This document shows, one piece after another, positions 1 to 7,060 of a stretch of DNA of 10,017 bases. The DNA is from Phoronis ovalis. Lineage: Eukaryota; Phoronida; Phoronidae. The stretch's first letter is position 1; every line of letters starts with the position of its first letter. Both the position numbers and the translations under genes were made by a program. The stretch covers positions 1 to 10,017 of the forward strand of contig JAOXYB010069133.1 in the NCBI GenBank assembly GCA_028565635.1, read 5' to 3'. The notes beneath the pieces were generated by a model. That model saw nothing but the letters and a program-made list of their open reading frames with translations. It had not been told where the DNA came from and did no database searches.

Positions 1-674
1 TTGCCTGCACTTTTTTCATCCTGGAACAGTTATTATTAGCTAAAAAAGGTAAATTCCTTAATATTGCTCATTGCCACACCAAGGATGATAACAATGCTGC
101 TTATCCTATAGATAGGATAAGCAGCAAAAAATAACATTAGACATCACAATGTCATGTTTAAAAGAATTATGCAAACTAAAGAAATACATACTACACACTA
201 TTGTTACTGTGTACAAACCCGACCTCTTGTTTCAATATATTCATTTCTTTTTGAAGAATGACAGAGTTATCACGTTTGGCTTGGCTTTCACCGGCAAGTT
301 GGAAAGTTCTATGTTTCCTACCAACATCTACAAAGAATAGTTGTAGTCAGCCATGGTGTAGCAAAACAATTAAATGCATTTTCATGTTTAGAATAAAGTA
401 CAGCAGATTTATAAACATATACAAAATACTGTATTACTATACTACGAATGGTAGAATTAGATCATCATAAATTAAATTAAATGTAGTTTTTGGACTATCA
501 AAAAGTGTTCAAGGTAAAGCAGGTATGCAGTATTGCCTGAAGCCGAGATTGACCGTGATTGATTAAAGATGAATTATTCTGGATATTAACATTTTAAAAA
601 TTTACAAAATGCAATAACACGACATAGATGTCATATATTTGTTACTTTTTCAAGACAACTTGGCTAATACCTAC
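1..674 (-). other. Probable intron 1 of the minus-strand ATRIP-like gene; no gene of its own
   Basis: Read on the minus strand, this follows the splice donor of the exon at 675-1053. It is AT-rich and I see no convincing exon in its interior. At the left edge, minus-strand bases 29-21 read CTGTTCCAG, an acceptor-like site. The bases after it (20 to 1) could encode MKKVQA, but only if the upstream exon uses the weaker donor at 670-669; with the better donor at 674-673 the frame hits a stop at once. The next exon is therefore either outside the window or only touched at the edge. The small plus-strand open frames at 149-340 and 258-470 show no domain or coding character. Confidence 0.45.
95..126. 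repeat. 32-bp near-perfect palindrome (15-bp arms, 2-nt centre)
   Basis: The left arm TGCTGCTTATCCTAT (95-109) is the exact reverse complement of ATAGGATAAGCAGCA (112-126), with only AG between them. Each arm holds a GATA-type core (GATAAG / CTTATC), so the palindrome offers inverted GATA sites. It lies in the probable first intron of the ATRIP-like gene. It could be a regulatory dyad or a foldback relic; the sequence alone does not decide. Confidence 0.9.
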
Positions 675-1053
675 CGGATGGTATGTTCACATTAGTCTGG
701 ACATGTGTACATGCTGGAACAGATGTAGATACTGATTGATAACTGCGAGACACACCACATGATGATGATCCTCTTCCAAAATGATCAGCTGACAACTCCT
801 TACCATTAGATGTTTTGAACTTCTGACCTTGTCTAATATAGTCCCCAGCAGCAAAGTTTGTTTGCTTGGAAATTGTGCTAGTACAGGTAGTATTATGTTC
901 AACTGCACTCTGTTGGGTTAATGCCTGTGATTCCATCAGGTCCACTGTTTCAATTAAGGCATCAGTTATATCTAAATCATCATTCCCCCAGAGATCAGCA
1001 TCAGTTCTTTGTCGCTTATCTGGCGGGGGACAATCATAACCTCTTGCTGCCAT
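675..1053 (-). CDS. ATRIP: ATRIP-like protein, first coding exon (5' partial)
   Basis: ATRIP binds RPA-coated single-stranded DNA in the nucleus and recruits ATR kinase to start the DNA-damage checkpoint. Starting at the ATG at 1053 (A at -3, G at +4), the exon encodes about 126 residues. A basic patch PPPDKRQR (residues 9-16) is followed by an acidic amphipathic stretch, DLWGNDDLDITDALIETVDL (20-39), and ESQALTQ (41-47). This order matches the human ATRIP N-terminus, where a PPSKRAR patch precedes the RPA70N-binding acidic helix and its ASQALSQ tail. The remainder is Ser/Thr-rich and disordered-looking, as in the family between this motif and the coiled coil. The exon ends at CCG|GTAGGT (donor GT at 674-673); a stop follows in frame at 666-664, so splicing is required. 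In-frame ATGs at 1107 (also ATGGCAGC, good context) and 1152 are alternative starts. The coiled coil and HEAT-like body are not in the window. The assignment rests on a short motif, so it is probable rather than certain. Confidence 0.6.
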
Positions 1054-1396
1054 AGTGGTGATGGGTTGTTGATTGGAGAAACTTGAGAATAGAGTGTTGG
1101 CTGCCATTACATGACCTTGCTTGAAAAAAGTTAACACCAAAAATGTCACCAATTCATCATAAAATATTTTATAAAGATAACATTCAAGCCATGTATGGGA
1201 AATTTATTTAGTGGTACGTACTACATTCATAATCCTATTATGCTTATTCCTACCATGTCACAGGTCAAGTGTTGTTAAAAAATTCACTAAAATTTTGAAG
1301 GCTAAAACAATGGCGATACAGCAACCAATAGGCTCAGATCACAGCAGGTAGGAGATTCAAATTTAATTAAATAACGCCCTACAGTTTGTCTGTAGT

Positions 1397-1712
1397 AGTC
1401 ATGCCCAGCTCCTATCTCAAATGGGCTGAAGTTCAAAAACACTTACTTTCTAAAAATATATGAATTCCACTCAGAATTTTCCTTCTGTTTATTCCCCGAC
1501 TCTCCTGCTCCTTATACCACATTATATCTAGATTACTTAATCAATCGCGCAATAGCACATACATCCTTGTAATGGGTTGGTGGATCATCAAGAGTGCATT
1601 TTAAATTTTATGCTGATGGAACGTGCTGTAGAATATTTTGAGTTTGACCTATGCGTGGAGACTATTCAAATTTCGGCCCATTTAATTTGAGATAGAACTA
1701 GAAGCCATGACT
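1397..1712. repeat. Imperfect inverted-repeat pair bounding about 315 bp (possible old MITE)
   Basis: The left arm at 1397-1433 starts AGTCATGCCCAGCTCCTATC and ends GGGCTGAAGTT. It is the inverse of the right arm at 1669-1712, which reads AATTTCGGCCCATTT, then GAGATAGAACT, then GCCATGACT. The arms share the blocks AGTCATG, CTATCTCAAAT and GGGC, with several mismatches and a small insertion (AATT) in the right arm. The interior has no open frame. The layout resembles a non-autonomous terminal-inverted-repeat element that has decayed. I see no clear target-site duplication, so a mobile origin is inferred only from the shape. Confidence 0.5.
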
Positions 1713-1727
1713 CTTTATATGGACAAG

Positions 1728-1778
1728 CTGTAGCAGTGTAGGCTGTCCATAGTAGGACTAGGACTGTAGCAGTGTAGG
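1728..1778. repeat. 15-bp direct repeat, two copies 36 bp apart
   Basis: CTGTAGCAGTGTAGG occurs exactly at 1728-1742 and again at 1764-1778. The spacer also holds AGTAGGACTAGGA, a theme that recurs in the tandem repeat at 1867-1920. A low-complexity ACTAGTACTACTACTAG stretch follows near 1785-1801. Together these look like slippage products in a small repeat cluster. Confidence 0.75.
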
Positions 1779-1813
1779 AGGGCTACTAGTACTACTACTA
1801 GTTCATTGGAGCT

Positions 1814-1853
1814 AGGATATATAAAACTATATAAAGAGTTTTATATATAATCC
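1814..1853. repeat. AT-rich hairpin (15-bp arms)
   Basis: AGGATATATAAAACT (1814-1828) pairs with AGTTTTATATATAATCCT (1837-1853 region), with a small bulge on the right side and an 8-nt loop. It contains TATATAAA-like strings on both strands, which could act as TATA boxes, although no gene start lies at the right distance. It sits within the local repeat cluster. Confidence 0.7.
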
Positions 1854-1866
1854 TATATTGGAGTAG

Positions 1867-1920
1867 GATTAGGAGTCATGCGAGCAGAAGGACTAGGAGT
1901 CATGAGAGCAGAAGGACTAG
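1867..1920. repeat. 24-bp tandem repeat, 2.25 copies
   Basis: The unit runs 1867-1890 and again 1891-1914, with a partial third copy at 1915-1920. Both full copies share TAGGAGTCATG and GAGCAGAAG and differ at two positions. The AGTCATG string also appears in the arms of the inverted repeat at 1397-1712, so the two features may share an origin. Confidence 0.85.
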
Positions 1921-2545
1921 TCGGTGAGGCGTAGCACGAACGTCTGACACGAAACTGAGACTAGATGTGATGTAAACACGTTTCGTTCCTTTGGAGAAGA
2001 ATACCTACATGTATCATTTATCAGCGGGTACCAACTTCGGGACCAACTTACTTGGATTTTGCCTAATGTTCCAGTTTCGTCAGGGTATATCTAAGGAAAT
2101 GGATTCGTCCCTGGCGCTTAGAGAGTAATATGCCCGGGGTAATATGTCAGAAGACACAGTGCCGTTATAACGTTTTCTTAATCTATCAAAAAAAAGAAAT
2201 AACGCAAAGCTTTCTTTTAAATATAATGAGTTTATGCGCCACGGACTGTATTATATCTACTTAAAATACAATTGTTCCATCCTAAATAGATTGATTTGTG
2301 GGAAGTACGTACAGAGACTATATCACCTAGTGGGGAACTAGGTAATGTTATTGGTAAAATAGTCTTGTACGCTTCTACTGGAATACTTTTCGCTATGGTA
2401 ACTTCTATCATTTATCTTGCCAGATATGGGTTTTAAATGTGTCATTAAAATCAGCGGAAACTTCATGTATTAAGAACAAGGCAATTTAGATATTGAAAAG
2501 ACTATTTTATCCCCACTTGTTGCACATGACAACAAGATCACATCC

Positions 2546-2556
2546 AAGATGGCGTC
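2546..2556 (+). promoter_or_regulatory. YY1-like motif overlapping the start codon
   Basis: The start context AAGATGGCGTC differs at one base from the YY1 motif AAGATGGCGGC, which in animals often overlaps the transcription or translation start of housekeeping and mitochondrial genes. It also gives a strong initiation context (G at +4). Its use as a binding site here is inferred. Confidence 0.4.
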
Positions 2557-2994
2557 ACTGCTAAGGTTTGCGGTTAAACGAAGCTGTGTATTACTTAACA
2601 GCACATCGCGATGTACCGTAATTTCGCCACAAGTATGCAAGATTTTTACTTCGAGAAAGACTAAAGATGCTGCCACGGCAGCGGAACCAATGCAGAAGCC
2701 GAAAGAAATTACAGAAAAATTGTCGTCAGACGTTGAAGATCCGGTGAGTTTTTTAAAATAATAATAAGGCCCATTCCAGATATCAGATGGAAACCGCGGG
2801 ATTATGGATAATGGAAACAAAGACATCACCTTTCCTTGATCGATGCGAAACCAATAATCAACATACGTTTCTAAATCCCTACCTTGTGACTGTTTCCAAA
2901 ACGGCGTTTCTGTTATAGCCTATGAAACATGTGTTTTAATTTTTTACAGTACAAAGTCTATTCATATGACCAAGAAAAAGAAAGCGATGTGTAA
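2549..2994 (+). CDS. Small two-exon gene, 79-residue protein with mitochondrial-type presequence
   Basis: Exon 1 (2549-2743) encodes 65 residues and ends GAAGATCCG|GTGAGT, a consensus donor. Intron 2744-2949 (206 bp) ends in a pyrimidine tract and TTTTTTACAG. Exon 2 (2950-2994) continues in phase 0 with YKVYSYDQEKESDV and a TAA stop. The N-terminus MASLLRFAVKRSCVLL is hydrophobic and basic with no acidic residue. Basic residues continue to KIFTSRK (about residues 33-39), a plausible presequence cleavage area, so matrix targeting is likely. The remainder is hydrophilic, with an acidic stretch SSDVEDP before the junction. I do not recognise the family with confidence. The build (MAxLLR start, short charged linker, Tyr-rich tail after a phase-0 junction) faintly recalls the small complex I subunit NDUFV3, but the conserved C-terminal motif of that family is not evident. 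A poly(A) signal at 3087 fits a gene ending here. Confidence 0.6.
2744..2949 (+). other. 206-bp GT-AG intron
   Basis: The donor is CCG|GTGAGT and the acceptor is TTTTAATTTTTTACAG|T. Without splicing the frame ends after VSFLK at 2761; with it the frame runs 14 more codons to TAA. The consensus donor and strong pyrimidine tract make this the best-supported intron in the window. Confidence 0.7.
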
Positions 2995-3086
2995 CCATCT
3001 TGCCGCACTCTATCGCAACTCTAACGAAAATAGTTTTCTATAATTGATCACCATCTTGAAAAAATCACAAAAGGGTACGAAACATT

Positions 3087-3092
3087 ATTAAA
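3087..3092 (+). terminator. ATTAAA polyadenylation signal
   Basis: ATTAAA lies about 95 bases after the TAA stop of the two-exon gene and is followed by GCCTTGTTAGAATGT, a GT-containing downstream stretch. ATTAAA is the commonest variant of AATAAA in animals. The distance is right for a short 3' UTR. Confidence 0.5.
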
Positions 3093-3272
3093 GCCTTGTT
3101 AGAATGTAAGATTGAAAACCTAAAGTATGGATACTACATCGTTTTATGTCCTATTACTGCAAATTAACGTAGAATCCTCGCAGTTCCTGATTAGTAGTCG
3201 AAAATACGTTCACGACCACTAGCCTTCCGGAAAAGCCAATAGGGTCGGATGGGACACATAGCAAGGAAGTTT

Positions 3273-3682
3273 AAAATTGTGAATTCATCTTTGAGGTTTG
3301 TGCAGGGATATTGTGTTAAAGTCAAGTTATGAGGAAATATTACATGATTCGATTAAGGTTTTGGCAGGTCATGAACCACTTGGACACATCAATTTTATCG
3401 TTTTTATATCCCTGCGGGCCATAAGGCCAGGGTTACGGTTCTTATAATTTTGTTACAGATTTGCACTTGGAGTCGGGTTTACACACCCGCTTAGCCTACA
3501 CTATTTGATAAGTTTTCAGCTTTTAGGTATATAAAACTCAAAGTTATTCTAAAACACCTTTTACCTTGTATTTTATTAACTCTTTACCGGTAATTTATGG
3601 GGAATTTGTAATTATTTACTCTATTTTCCAGTGATCTGGAGATAAAGTGAAATCCCGGAAGTATCCCAACCCTTTCCTTAGA
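3273..3682. repeat. Module A1-B1: first copy of a diverged tandem duplication upstream of Ro60
   Basis: Segment A1 (3273-3322) matches A2 (3721-3770) at 42 of 50 positions. The next block (3331-3371) matches 3856-3896 at 32 of 41. Segment B1 (3549-3595 and 3646-3682) matches B2 (4650-4696 and 4740-4778); shared strings include TACCGGTAATT, GGAAGT and ACCCTTTCCTT. The order A-B is the same in both copies. B1 carries CCGGAAGT (3655-3662), a perfect ETS-family site of the kind seen in housekeeping promoters, and an acceptor-like TCTATTTTCCAG before 3631. No open frame is evident, so this looks like duplicated non-coding, possibly regulatory, DNA. Confidence 0.75.
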
Positions 3683-3992
3683 CACTTACATTTCAGTTTG
3701 TAATTGATGAGAGGAGGATCAAAACTGTGGATTAACCTTTAAGGTTGGTGCAGGGATCTTCTGTTAAAGTTGTTGAAAACGAACCACTACAGTCACTTGA
3801 AAAATTTCTTAAAATAGGTCATGTTGAAATTTTATTAACCATGCAGTCTTAACACAAGGAAATTTTACATGATTTGCTTTTAGTTTAGGCAGTTCACAGA
3901 CTTCTTTTTGAAATTCAATTTTCTCTTTTATGTTGTGGCTTTATATTCTATACGTATTCTTGCATTGTATCTGTTTTCGGTTGGGGTTTTGT

Positions 3993-4060
3993 TAGTCCTG
4001 GCTTCATGATTACTATCTGGGCCATGACCTTCCAATAGTAGGGTCATGCAGCCAGGACTA
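3993..4060. repeat. 68-bp hairpin with 17-bp arms abutting the foldback element
   Basis: TAGTCCTGGCTTCATGA (3993-4009) pairs with TCATGCAGCCAGGACTA (4044-4060), 15 or 16 of 17 bases complementary. Nested inside, GGCCATGACC and GGGTCATG pair again. The hairpin ends exactly where the left arm of the large foldback element begins. It may be a separate small palindrome used as the insertion site, or an outer part of the element that lacks a partner on the right side. Confidence 0.7.
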
Positions 4061-4632
4061 CTGTTGATCTCATAATGTATAAATAATCAAAATTCCGCAA
4101 TAACTTTGGGAAAAACATAATTTCTTTCAAAGCACCTGCATAAAAGTGAAAACGGCGACACCACCTAATGTGGAATGTCGTATTTTGAATTTTTCAAATG
4201 CTAATTTTTTTATGAAAAATGTTTAAAAAACGTGGACGTAAAATCAACCTAGAAAACTAGTATCTCGCCAGATGTCGTCACACTCACTTTACATGGGAAA
4301 TCAACACTCAAGGAAAACTGATAATCATAATACAGTGATTCTGCATATTTCGTTCGTTTTGTCATCATGTCCCTGTGCATGAAGGTCTTCTAACTACCCT
4401 CCTAATGATTTTCTGCGACATCTAGTGAGAATATTTGTTTTCTATGCTAAATATCCGCCCAAACTTTTAAAATATTTTTCATAAACAGTGAGCATTTGAA
4501 AAATTCAAAATACCACATTCTACATTAGGTGGTGTCGCCGTTTTCACTTTTATTTAGATGCCTTGAAGGAAATTATGTTTTTCCCCAAGTTATTGCGGAA
4601 TTTCGATTATTTATACATTATGAGATCAACAG
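4061..4632. mobile_element. 572-bp foldback/MITE-like element with about 217-bp inverted arms and TA flanks
   Basis: The left arm (4061-4277) is the inverse of the right arm (4416-4632). The outer 145 bp are about 93% identical by eye, including the exact 21-bp shared stretch around GGCGACACCACCTAATGT; the inner part is more diverged. The spacer (4278-4415) has no coding capacity. The tips read CTGTTGATCTC and both are flanked by TA (4059-4060, 4633-4634), as expected for TA target duplication by Tc1/mariner-type transposases. No transposase is encoded, so this would be a non-autonomous element. Comparison of the flanking duplicated modules independently supports insertion. A transcript across it would fold into a long, nearly perfect hairpin. 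The open frames overlapping its right arm are by-products. Confidence 0.85.
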
Positions 4633-4883
4633 TAGGTTTCAAATGCATGCTAAAACATCTTTGACCTTGCATTTTGTTAACTTCTTACCGGTAATTCTCA
4701 TTTCTAGGTACATTCAGGATCCCATTTCTGCCCGAGAAAACGTGAGGTTCCTGGAAGTGACCTTACCCTTTCCTTTGATGTACCCTGATTCCTGTATAAA
4801 CACATTACAAAACCGTAGGCATTACGGTGACACTGTAGAATTGGGCTGCTAGGAATAGTGCAGTAATCACAACCATCCTTATT

Positions 4884-6524
4884 ATGCCACAGATTTTTCC
4901 AAAAGGCGGAGGGCCTAGAGTTGAACCCGCACCTGGTCAGGAAGAACCTTATGCTTCTGACCAAATTAAGAACAGTGCAGGTGGTTATGTCTGGGAAGTT
5001 GACGACTTCAACCGCTTACGCCGTTTTCTCTGTTTGGGGTCGGAATCCCCAAAGTACTCGTCTGGGGGTGGAAATGTAGAATTGGGTAAAGAGAATGCCA
5101 ATACTATTCTTCGTATGATAAAGGATGGTAACGGGCAGATGGTTGTAGATGAAATCCAAACTTTTAGCACGGAAGGACGTGCTGCGAAACAACAGCCAAC
5201 CTTGTTTGCTTTAGCGGTGTGCGCACGCAGTGATGATGTAGCTACAAGAAGAGCGGCATACAGAGCATTGCCTTACATCTGTAGAATTCCCACACATCTG
5301 TTTGAATTTATTGGATTTGCAGAATCAGCAAGCTCTCCTGGTGGTACCGGTTGGGGACGTGCTCAAAGACGTGCCATTGCAAACTGGTATAACAGATTTG
5401 CAGATGATCCAAAAAAATTGGCTATGCATGTGACTAAGTACCGCAATCGCCATGGTTGGAGTCACAAGGATGTTATCCGTCTAGCGCATTTAACTCCTGT
5501 GAATCAGGATATCTCTGACATTGTGCTTTATGTTATGACATACAGTACTAATGCAATTTCTAATCCGCTACTTGGAGCTTTTCTTCGTGCTGTAGAGTCT
5601 GTCAGACAAAAAACAGAAGTACCTATAGTTGTAGAACTGATTCAAAACCATGGACTAGTATGGGAACATATTCCAACAACCCTTTTGAAGAATACCGAAG
5701 TGTGGATGGCATTGCTCGTTCATATGCCTATGATGGCAATGATTCGAAACTTGGGTCGTATGACGGCCATTGGAATGTTTGAAGTGTCCTCTCCAGAGGA
5801 AGAAATTGTTGTCAATAAGCTGGCTGATGAGAATGAACTGCAACGGGCTCGTATCCATCCATTCAACGTACTACTTGCTGTGCTTACCTATAAGAAAGGA
5901 GCCGGTGATAAAGGAAAGTTGAAGTGGGAACCAAATCAAAACATAGTAGCTGCCCTTGATGCTGCATTTTATTTGTCATTTAAATTTGTTGAACCAACAA
6001 ACAAGAAATACTTACTTGCAATCGACGTTTCTGCATCTATGACATGGGGCGGTGTAAATGGTTCTGACATCATTAATGCACGAGAAGCTTCAGCAGCTCT
6101 TGCTATGGTTACCTTGAGAACAGAAAAAAATTGCGATGTTGTTGGCTTCTCTACTAATCTTGTCCCTATTGCTATCAACAGAGACATGGATTTGGACGCC
6201 GTCATTTCTAATATTGAACGAATACCTATGGGAGGCACTGATTGTGCTCAACCGATGATTTATGCTAAGGAGAGAGATAAAACTTATGATGCTTTTATTG
6301 TATATACGGACAGTGAGACGTGGGCAGGCAGAGTTCATCCAGCAGAGGCCTTACGACTTTATAGACGCTCGTCAAAAATCTATGATGCTAAACTGATCGT
6401 TTGTGCCATGACAAGTAATGGGTTTACCCTTGCAGATCCCAATGACCGATATATGCTGGATATGGTCGGGTTTGATTCGTCAGGTCCAGAAGTTATGAGA
6501 AATTTTGTCCTAGGTCGTTTATAA
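4884..6524 (+). CDS. RO60: Ro60 (60-kDa SS-A/Ro, TROVE domain family), complete and intronless
   Basis: Ro60 is a ring-shaped RNA-binding protein that holds Y RNAs on its outer surface and captures 3' ends of misfolded small RNAs in its central hole, aiding RNA quality control and stress survival. The 546-residue frame is close to the human length (538). The TROVE region (about 31-375) carries GGYVWEVDDFNRLRRFLC near its start, FSTEGR (94-99), CRIPTHLF (133-140), TKYRNRHGWSHKD (184-196), whose GWSH histidine belongs to the Y-RNA-binding surface in the family, RNLGRMTA (288-295) and ARIHPF (322-327). The C-terminal vWA domain has a full MIDAS: D381-V-S-A-S385, T452 in GGTDC, and D476 in VYTDSET. 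The ATG at 4884 is the first after an in-frame TAG near 4836. The N-terminal extension before SAGGYVW is a little longer than in human and Pro/Gly-rich. No intron interrupts the frame, whereas the human gene is split, so a retrocopy origin or intron loss is possible. No damage is visible, so I take it as functional. Confidence 0.96.
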   Translation: MPQIFPKGGGPRVEPAPGQEEPYASDQIKNSAGGYVWEVDDFNRLRRFLCLGSESPKYSSGGGNVELGKENANTILRMIKDGNGQMVVDEIQTFSTEGRAAKQQPTLFALAVCARSDDVATRRAAYRALPYICRIPTHLFEFIGFAESASSPGGTGWGRAQRRAIANWYNRFADDPKKLAMHVTKYRNRHGWSHKDVIRLAHLTPVNQDISDIVLYVMTYSTNAISNPLLGAFLRAVESVRQKTEVPIVVELIQNHGLVWEHIPTTLLKNTEVWMALLVHMPMMAMIRNLGRMTAIGMFEVSSPEEEIVVNKLADENELQRARIHPFNVLLAVLTYKKGAGDKGKLKWEPNQNIVAALDAAFYLSFKFVEPTNKKYLLAIDVSASMTWGGVNGSDIINAREASAALAMVTLRTEKNCDVVGFSTNLVPIAINRDMDLDAVISNIERIPMGGTDCAQPMIYAKERDKTYDAFIVYTDSETWAGRVHPAEALRLYRRSSKIYDAKLIVCAMTSNGFTLADPNDRYMLDMVGFDSSGPEVMRNFVLGRL

Positions 6525-7060
6525 ATGAACTAATTTGGTATTTTACACTAAAATTTGTAAATTTGCACAATTTGTCCCATACTTTTCCTAATGTTTGTTC
6601 AATTTTAAATCCATTTAACTCCGGACTGGTTGACAGTATTAGAAATATTTGTAGTTGCAGTAGGAACAGTAGGCTATCAGTATTAGAAAATATTTTGAAA
6701 GTTTATTTTTGTATGAGTTCTTGGTTTGGTACTGTATACCAGGGGGGTGGGGGCTTCCGGGATATAGTTTAACGTACAGCCTCAGCGTATCCCATTCTTT
6801 GACCAAATTTTAGCAGATTGGATCCTGGTAAACCAAACAAGGTTTGCAGGAAAAATACTTGAGAGGATCCAGTTGTTCAACCCTATCCAGAATTTCATGA
6901 AATATCTCCTGAAATACACTTTTTTCTCTACTGCTGTCAACTATAGTCAAGAATTATTTGTGTTGCTAAAACTACTAAGAAGAAATAAGCTTCTGTAGTA
7001 TCAGGCAAGCCGGGGAGGAGAACCAAGTGCTCACGTCTGAAAATAGCTCAAAACTCAAAT
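6525..7060 (+). other. Ro60 3' flank / probable 3' UTR; no gene
   Basis: There is no AATAAA close to the stop and no A-tract that would mark the end of a retrocopy. A G-rich patch (GGGGGGTGGGGG, near 6743) and a small hairpin at 6824-6850 are the only structures seen. The open frame at 6563-6772 has no recognisable features and is probably chance. Confidence 0.55.
6824..6850. repeat. Short hairpin in the Ro60 3' flank
   Basis: CCTGGTAAACC pairs with GGTTTGCAGG around an AAACAA loop, with one bulged base. If the Ro60 transcript extends this far it would form a small stem-loop. It does not match the histone stem-loop or a Y RNA. Confidence 0.5.

Larger units (their letters stand above)
1154..2548. 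other. Intergenic region between divergent genes; no coding region seen
   Basis: The ATRIP-like gene points left and the small mitochondrial-type gene points right, so this 1.4-kb interval must hold both promoters. I see no long open frame and no tRNA-like or snRNA-like sequence. The identifiable content is repetitive: the inverted-repeat pair at 1397-1712, direct repeats at 1728-1778, an AT-rich hairpin at 1814-1853, a 24-bp tandem repeat at 1867-1920, and a short 7-bp dyad at 2325-2343 (ACCTAGT / ACTAGGT). The interval 1920-2320 shows nothing I can assign. Confidence 0.7.
3721..4778. repeat. Module A2-B2: second copy of the tandem duplication, interrupted by a foldback element
   Basis: A2 (3721-3770), its second block (3856-3896) and B2 (4650-4778) match copy 1 in order and orientation. 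Between A2 and its second block there are about 77 extra bases. Between the second block and B2 the gap is 753 bases, against 177 in copy 1. Removing the foldback element (4061-4632 plus one TA) brings the spacing back to within a few bases of copy 1, which shows that the element entered after the duplication. The ETS-like site of copy 1 is here CTGGAAGT, a weaker match. B2 ends about 105 bp before the Ro60 start codon. Confidence 0.75.

Noticed and set aside
149-470. Two overlapping small plus-strand open frames
   Set aside because: No motif, no splice context, Cys/Tyr/Phe-rich translations typical of AT-rich chance frames; they lie in the probable ATRIP intron.
687-908. Minus-strand frame overlapping the ATRIP-like exon
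   Set aside because: Alternate-frame shadow; the 675-1053 frame carries the recognisable motif.
2470-2829. 119-codon minus-strand open frame
   Set aside because: Antisense to the two-exon gene and its intron donor; no family resemblance and no splice or start context of its own.
4529-4964. Open frames on both strands just upstream of Ro60
   Set aside because: They cover the right arm of the foldback element, module B2 and the first Ro60 codons; no coding character.
5655-6338. Minus-strand open frames inside Ro60
   Set aside because: Shadows of a strongly conserved sense gene.
6743-6756. G-quadruplex in the Ro60 3' flank
   Set aside because: Only two long G-runs are close together; a four-run quadruplex is not supported.
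6563-6772. 69-codon frame after Ro60
   Set aside because: No motif; lies in the probable 3' UTR and contains low-complexity Gly codons from a G-run.
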